Shown: positions 60,498 through 64,000 of the stretch, piece after piece
Numbering within the stretch: position 1 is the first letter of the stretch
How the letters are laid out: every line of letters begins with the position of its first letter
From: Lujinxingia sediminis
GTDB taxonomy: Bacteria; Myxococcota_A; Bradymonadia; Bradymonadales; Bradymonadaceae
Assembly (NCBI RefSeq): GCF_004005565.1
Contig: NZ_SADD01000001.1
Location: 558,001 to 622,000, forward strand
Length of the DNA stretch: 64,000 nt
Direction: 5' to 3'
The notes under the pieces: generated by a model
Seen by the model: only the letters and a program-made list of their open reading frames with translations
The model's database searches: none
Told to the model about the DNA's origin: nothing
Translations under genes and position numbers: made by a program

Positions 60498-62105
60498 TCA
60501 GACGGGTTCATCGAAGGTGCCGTCGGCGTGAAGCGCAAAGCGGCCTTTCCTGACCTCGTGCACCGGGCCGTTGTCATGGAAGGACCAGCCGCCAAATCCT
60601 GTGCGCTGGTAGTCGGCGTAGGCCTGACGGATCTCCTGCTGGGTGTTCATGACAAAGGGGCCGCGTTTGGCGACCGGCTCCCCGATAGGCGCGCCCTGGA
60701 GAAGGAGCACTTCGGCTTCGACCGAGCCACCTTCCAGGATGATGGGGCCGGGTTGCTCGAACTCCACGCGACGTTTGTTGGCGATGGCGCGGCCGGCGAT
60801 GGTCACGCCCTGTCCCTGATGCACATAGAGGGAGCGCAGGGTGCCGGGGTTGACCTCGGGGAGCTCAAGCCGGGCACCGGCTTCCATACGAATGGACCAG
60901 ATCGCCACGTCACTCTCCTGGCGAGTAGCCCAGGAGGAGGGGGGCGGCGCCGGAGGGCGGTTGTCTTTAAAGGTGCCGGCGGCGATGGTCAGCTCGCTGA
61001 TGCGGCCTTTTGCGTCGTGTTCGATGACACGGGGGATGCGCTCGTTCCAGAGCATTGTGAAGTGCGGGTCGACCATCTTGTCGGCGCGCGGCAGGTTCAT
61101 CCAGATCTGAAAGAGCTCCAGGGGGTTGGGCGCATCGCTGCGTAGCAGCGGGAACATCTCGGAGTGTTGAATGCCGGCGCCCGCGGTGAGCCACTGCACG
61201 TCGCCCGCCCCGTAGCGGGCGGTAGCGCCCATGGAGTCGGTATGATCGAGAAAGCCCGATCGCACCACGGTCACGGTTTCAAAGCCGCGGTGGGGGTGGC
61301 GCGGAAAGCCCGGCACACTCCTGCCATGGTACATCCGCCAGGATTTCTCCTCGTCAAAATCTCGGCCCAGGTGGCGACCGGCCAGTGAGGCGGCCGGGCC
61401 CATCTGAGCGTTGCCCTCGGGGTAGTCGTCGCGGTGGTGGGCGCAGAAAAGGAAGGGGTCGGTGGTGGGCCAGTTCATGGCGTCGATAGCGCTGACTGCC
61501 GTGATCGCCGCCGGGGGATGCTTCAGGTCGGGCGAGGACGGGGCGCTTGCGCTCGCGGGAGAGGTGGCACGGGCGGGGCGGTTGTCTCGCTCGATCTTCT
61601 GGCAGGCGGCGGCGGGCAAGAGGGCGCCGGCGGCGAGTATCTTCAGCGCGGTGCGCCGGGCGACCACCGGTGTTCCGATGCGACCGGGGGAGGGCTCGCT
61701 GAGCATCAGGCGGCCCGGGAGACGAGCGTCGGTGATGTGAAGGGTTTCGCCGCAATGATCGTGGAGCTTCCAGGCGTCGAAGATAAGGTCGGCCAGATCG
61801 TCGCCGGTCAGCGTGTGGCCGCGGGAGACGCGGGCGTGCAGCACCTCCAGGCGCAGCGCGAGCTTCGCCTGCCGAGGCGGCGAGCTCTGGCGAGCATAGA
61901 GACGTTTGAGAGAGCCCGCGTGGGGGAGCTGGCCTTTTTCGCCGCTCTGGATGTCGCTGAGCGGTTCGGGATGCAGCGCATTAAGCAGCCAGCCCACGCC
62001 GTGCCAGACCTCCTCGAAGGCCCAGTCGAAGGCATCGAAGGTGAGGTTTTCGGTGGCTTCATCCAAAAACGCGTTGCCGCGCTGCAGGGCATCTTCGGGG
62101 GTCAT
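60498..62105 (-). CDS. Unusually long pirin family protein with internal Tat/lipoprotein-like signal
   Basis: 535 residues, almost twice a normal pirin. Residues 1-130 form a helical domain (DAFDWAFEEVWHGVGWLLNA, LVGDDLADLIFDAWKLHDHC-type) that may be HEPN-like. At 150-168 comes ARRTALKILAAGALLPAAAC, a twin-arginine signal with lipobox-like Cys168, then a Pro/Ala-rich linker. The pirin part from about 200 has FPRHPHRGFETVTVVRSG and DVQWLTAGAGIQHSEMFP, with the His residues of the metal site, and the second cupin with SLYVHQGQGVTIAG. An internal ATG (61704-61706) could start a separate lipoprotein-type pirin. Direct repeats lie upstream. Confidence 0.82.
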   Translation of the reverse strand: MTPEDALQRGNAFLDEATENLTFDAFDWAFEEVWHGVGWLLNALHPEPLSDIQSGEKGQLPHAGSLKRLYARQSSPPRQAKLALRLEVLHARVSRGHTLTGDDLADLIFDAWKLHDHCGETLHITDARLPGRLMLSEPSPGRIGTPVVARRTALKILAAGALLPAAACQKIERDNRPARATSPASASAPSSPDLKHPPAAITAVSAIDAMNWPTTDPFLFCAHHRDDYPEGNAQMGPAASLAGRHLGRDFDEEKSWRMYHGRSVPGFPRHPHRGFETVTVVRSGFLDHTDSMGATARYGAGDVQWLTAGAGIQHSEMFPLLRSDAPNPLELFQIWMNLPRADKMVDPHFTMLWNERIPRVIEHDAKGRISELTIAAGTFKDNRPPAPPPSSWATRQESDVAIWSIRMEAGARLELPEVNPGTLRSLYVHQGQGVTIAGRAIANKRRVEFEQPGPIILEGGSVEAEVLLLQGAPIGEPVAKRGPFVMNTQQEIRQAYADYQRTGFGGWSFHDNGPVHEVRKGRFALHADGTFDEPV

Positions 62106-62375
62106 ACATCAGGCCTGTGAGACGGGGTTCTCGGGGATATTTAGCGGATTTACCAACGTGGACTCCAACGTGGGCGGATGAGGATTCATTTCATAGATGT
62201 GGCGCATGTTTATTATGCGCGCGGTGCATGGTTTGACGGGGTTCCAGAAGTTTCGCCGGCGCTCCGATCGGAGCGCCGGCGATGTTTCAATCCGGGCAAG
62301 CGTTGGCCCTTCGCAGGCCCGGAGCTTCGCGGCCTTTTCTACCTTGTACGGTACGCACCACGTCTACGGGCAGGG
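62106..62375. other. Intergenic region with palindromes
   Basis: 270 bases. CCAACGTGG occurs at 62153-62161 and 62165-62173 (12-base period). GCGCAT/ATGCGC flank 62203-62220. A perfect 28-bp palindrome spans 62254-62281 (arms CGCCGGCGCTCCGA and TCGGAGCGCCGGCG). No gene seen. Confidence 0.6.
62254..62281. repeat. Perfect 28-bp palindrome
   Basis: Arms CGCCGGCGCTCCGA and TCGGAGCGCCGGCG with no spacer, between pirin and Nramp genes. Neither side has a T-run strong enough for a classical terminator. Confidence 0.75.
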
Positions 62376-63632
62376 TTAGCCGAACATCTCGCCGAAGATG
62401 GCATTGAGAACGCCGCGCCCGGAGCTTAGCGCCACGTAGGTCGCAAAGATCACGAGCACCACGTTGATCACGTTGCTCTTCCAGCCGTTGACGTGGTCGC
62501 CCATTGTTTTTTTATCGTTGACCGCCCAGAAGAGAAAGGCCGCGGTCAGAGGAAGGCCGAATACCCCGTTGAAGGCCGGAAAGAGGGTGATCATCTGCAC
62601 GATGCTCAGCCCGGTCACTGCCGAGACAATCGGCGACGACATCCCCAGGAGAATGCCGCCGGCGTAGATGGTCTTAAAGGCCCGGGAGTCCTGGTCTTTT
62701 TCAGGAGCGTCGACCGCTTCGAGGATCATGTAGGGGATGGTCCACATGATGGGCACGATGCTGTTGAACGCAGCGCCGATCACACCGAGCAAAAAGACGA
62801 CCATGGCCCACTCGCCAAGGACTTCGGCCAGGGCTTCGCCGGGCGTAATGAAGCTTGTCAGTTCGGTATAGCCTGCCGGGCGGAGTACGGCGGCCGAGAC
62901 CACGATGATGCACACGGTGATGATACCGCCGACGATGTATCCAAAGCTCAGGTCGTGGCGTACATCGGAGAGGTCGTCTTCGGTGGTCCAGCCTTTCTTC
63001 TTTACGAGAATCGACTCCAGGAAGAAGTTCGGCCAGAGCGCTGTCGTCCCGAGAATGGCCGCTCCCAGGAGCATCGCACCCTGGTCGGGGAGGGAGGGCA
63101 CAAAGCCCCGGGCCATCTCGATCGGGGAGGGACCGCTGGCCCCGGCGACGACGATGTAGAGTACGAGCAGCACGAACATCATCGCCGTCACAAACATCTC
63201 GACGCGGTCATACTTGAGCACGCCGGTGAGGATGGCGGCCACGCCGGCAACCAGCGCGACGGGCTGCCAGGCGAGCGCCTCCCCGGTCAGGATCTCTACC
63301 GACATGCCGACTGCTGCGGTCAGCGCGACGGTCCAGGCGATGCATCCCAGCGAGAGAAAGAGCGCGATGGTAAGTGCCGGGCCTTTGCCGAGCTTTCTGC
63401 GGATAAAGCCCATCAGGGTGTCGCCAAAAATACCCAGGCGCGCGCTCATATCCTGGGCCATAAACCCCAGGAGAACCGCGCCGATGACGGCCCAGATCAG
63501 CGTGTAGCCGTACTCAACCCCGGCCTGGCTGGCGATGTAGATGGAACCGCTACCGAAGTAGCTGGCGACCATCACGAAGCTCAGGCCGTACTTTTCAAAA
63601 AAACGCTTCAGGAGGGACTGCACTTTCAACAT
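62376..63632 (-). CDS. Nramp-family metal transporter with non-canonical motifs
   Basis: 418 residues, about eleven membrane segments. ATG 63632; the longer reading upstream is not signal-like. Overall order and LGCIAWTVALTAAVGMSVEI, AMMFVLLVLYIVVAGASGPS and LGTTALWPNFFLESILVKKK fit the Nramp fold. The canonical TM1 motif DPGN is replaced by FGSGSIY, and the TM6 MPH motif by LWPNF, so the usual Asp, Asn and Met metal ligands are missing. It may carry a different cation or act as a relative such as the magnesium-type NRMT subgroup; not proven. Confidence 0.78.
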   Translation of the reverse strand: MLKVQSLLKRFFEKYGLSFVMVASYFGSGSIYIASQAGVEYGYTLIWAVIGAVLLGFMAQDMSARLGIFGDTLMGFIRRKLGKGPALTIALFLSLGCIAWTVALTAAVGMSVEILTGEALAWQPVALVAGVAAILTGVLKYDRVEMFVTAMMFVLLVLYIVVAGASGPSPIEMARGFVPSLPDQGAMLLGAAILGTTALWPNFFLESILVKKKGWTTEDDLSDVRHDLSFGYIVGGIITVCIIVVSAAVLRPAGYTELTSFITPGEALAEVLGEWAMVVFLLGVIGAAFNSIVPIMWTIPYMILEAVDAPEKDQDSRAFKTIYAGGILLGMSSPIVSAVTGLSIVQMITLFPAFNGVFGLPLTAAFLFWAVNDKKTMGDHVNGWKSNVINVVLVIFATYVALSSGRGVLNAIFGEMFG

Positions 63633-63762
63633 GGGATCTCGTTGTGCGAGGGGGGGAAGGGGGGCAAAAGGCGCGCGGAACCCGGGCGAGAGGTTTCGCG
63701 CAGCGAGAGCATTGCAGGGGGATAGCTTCGCGAAGGATGGCGTGGTGGAACGTCTCGCGGCG

Positions 63763-64000
63763 CTAGGTCGCGCCGGCACCCGAGAGCATGTAGATGCCCA
63801 GCGCGACGAGCACGAACGCCAGCCCTGTTTTGAGGCGAGTGGGGTCGATGCGACGTGCGATAACCCAGCCGGCGATGGTGCCGATGAAGAGGGGGATGCC
63901 CACCAGCACGGCCAGTCCCCAGTCGATGGCATCGACCATCGCAAAACCAAGGGCTGCGAAGGCTGCGATGAAGATCGATTGCACCTGGGCCAGCGCGACG
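63763..64000 (-). CDS. TSUP (TauE/SafE) family permease, C-terminal part (5' end outside window)
   Basis: 79 residues visible; the frame stays open to the window edge. VALAQVQSIFIAAFAALGFA, IDWGLAVLVGIPLFIGTIAG and FVLVALGIYMLSG are the last two to three membrane helices with ARRIDPTRLKTG between, which is the family's C-terminal repeat signature. Sulfite or organosulfonate export is the family role; the substrate is unknown. Confidence 0.8.
   Translation of the reverse strand, partial: VALAQVQSIFIAAFAALGFAMVDAIDWGLAVLVGIPLFIGTIAGWVIARRIDPTRLKTGLAFVLVALGIYMLSGAGAT

Noticed and set aside
1-64000. CRISPR arrays, tRNA/rRNA genes, transposases and phage genes
   Set aside because: No regularly spaced repeats, tRNA T-loop signatures or transposase/phage motifs were found on reading both strands.

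Overview
The window reads as a GC-rich chromosome segment from a predatory or social delta-proteobacterial-type organism, most likely a Bradymonadales/Myxococcota relative. This is inferred from gene content, not measured. The pointers are eukaryotic-type Ser/Thr kinases, three tandem bactofilins, FHA and PilZ proteins, a type III secretion export gate, many Cys-rich lipoproteins and two proteins with a MYXO-CTERM-like C-terminal sorting tail. I see no rRNA, tRNA, CRISPR array, insertion sequence or prophage.

Layout, left half. 1-7.4 kb: the 3' end of rpoD, a Ser/Thr kinase, a Cys-rich lipoprotein, an isolated SctV/FlhA-family gene, a lipoprotein and a zinc-ribbon/double-FHA protein. 7.4-10.5 kb (minus strand): three bactofilins, pyrE and an alpha/beta hydrolase; the longest bactofilin ends in a SAP-like motif. 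10.8-15.5 kb: a giant lipase-like lipoprotein followed by a FadL porin, plausibly a lipid breakdown and uptake pair. 15.5-17.7 kb (minus): three translationally coupled genes encoding two paralogous exported proteins of unknown family and a lamin-tail lipoprotein. 17.8-22.2 kb (minus): kinase, PilZ protein and mpl. 22.3-24.9 kb: an XPB-like helicase overlapping a Bax1/DUF790 nuclease. 25-27.2 kb: the MYXO-CTERM pair. 27.5-34.1 kb: a GbsR/MarR regulator, TolC, adaptor, RND pump and small PII/CutA-like protein, with a palindrome cluster upstream.

Layout, right half. 34.2-41.5 kb: a small exported protein, a metzincin-type protease and two paralogous Cys-rich lipoproteins around an aquaporin and a DUF7151-type lipoprotein. 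41.9-46.1 kb: a two-gene McrBC-like (type IV restriction-like) cassette. 46.1-47.9 kb: an AraC regulator and a thioredoxin-reductase-like enzyme. 47.9-48.7 kb: a non-coding stretch packed with GCGAAG/CTTCGC inverted repeats. 48.7-56.8 kb: a coiled-coil protein, an orphan AbiEi-type antitoxin with a long inverted repeat at its start, a DUF2306 membrane protein, an SLC13/DASS transporter, a membrane protein with a sigma-4-like tail, and a cobalamin riboswitch ahead of an acyl-CoA thioesterase. 57.2-60.2 kb: a di-heme protein, Rieske protein and outer-membrane barrel operon. 60.2-64 kb: a broken SMR gene, an unusually long pirin (with a decayed fragment of a second pirin at 57 kb), a non-canonical Nramp-family transporter and the end of a TSUP transporter.

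The strongest candidates for something new are the SAP-tailed bactofilin operon, the three-gene paralog/lamin-tail operon, the B12 riboswitch in front of a thioesterase, the GCGAAG repeat field, the XPB-Bax1 pair in a bacterium and the McrBC-like cassette with an unassigned C-terminal domain.
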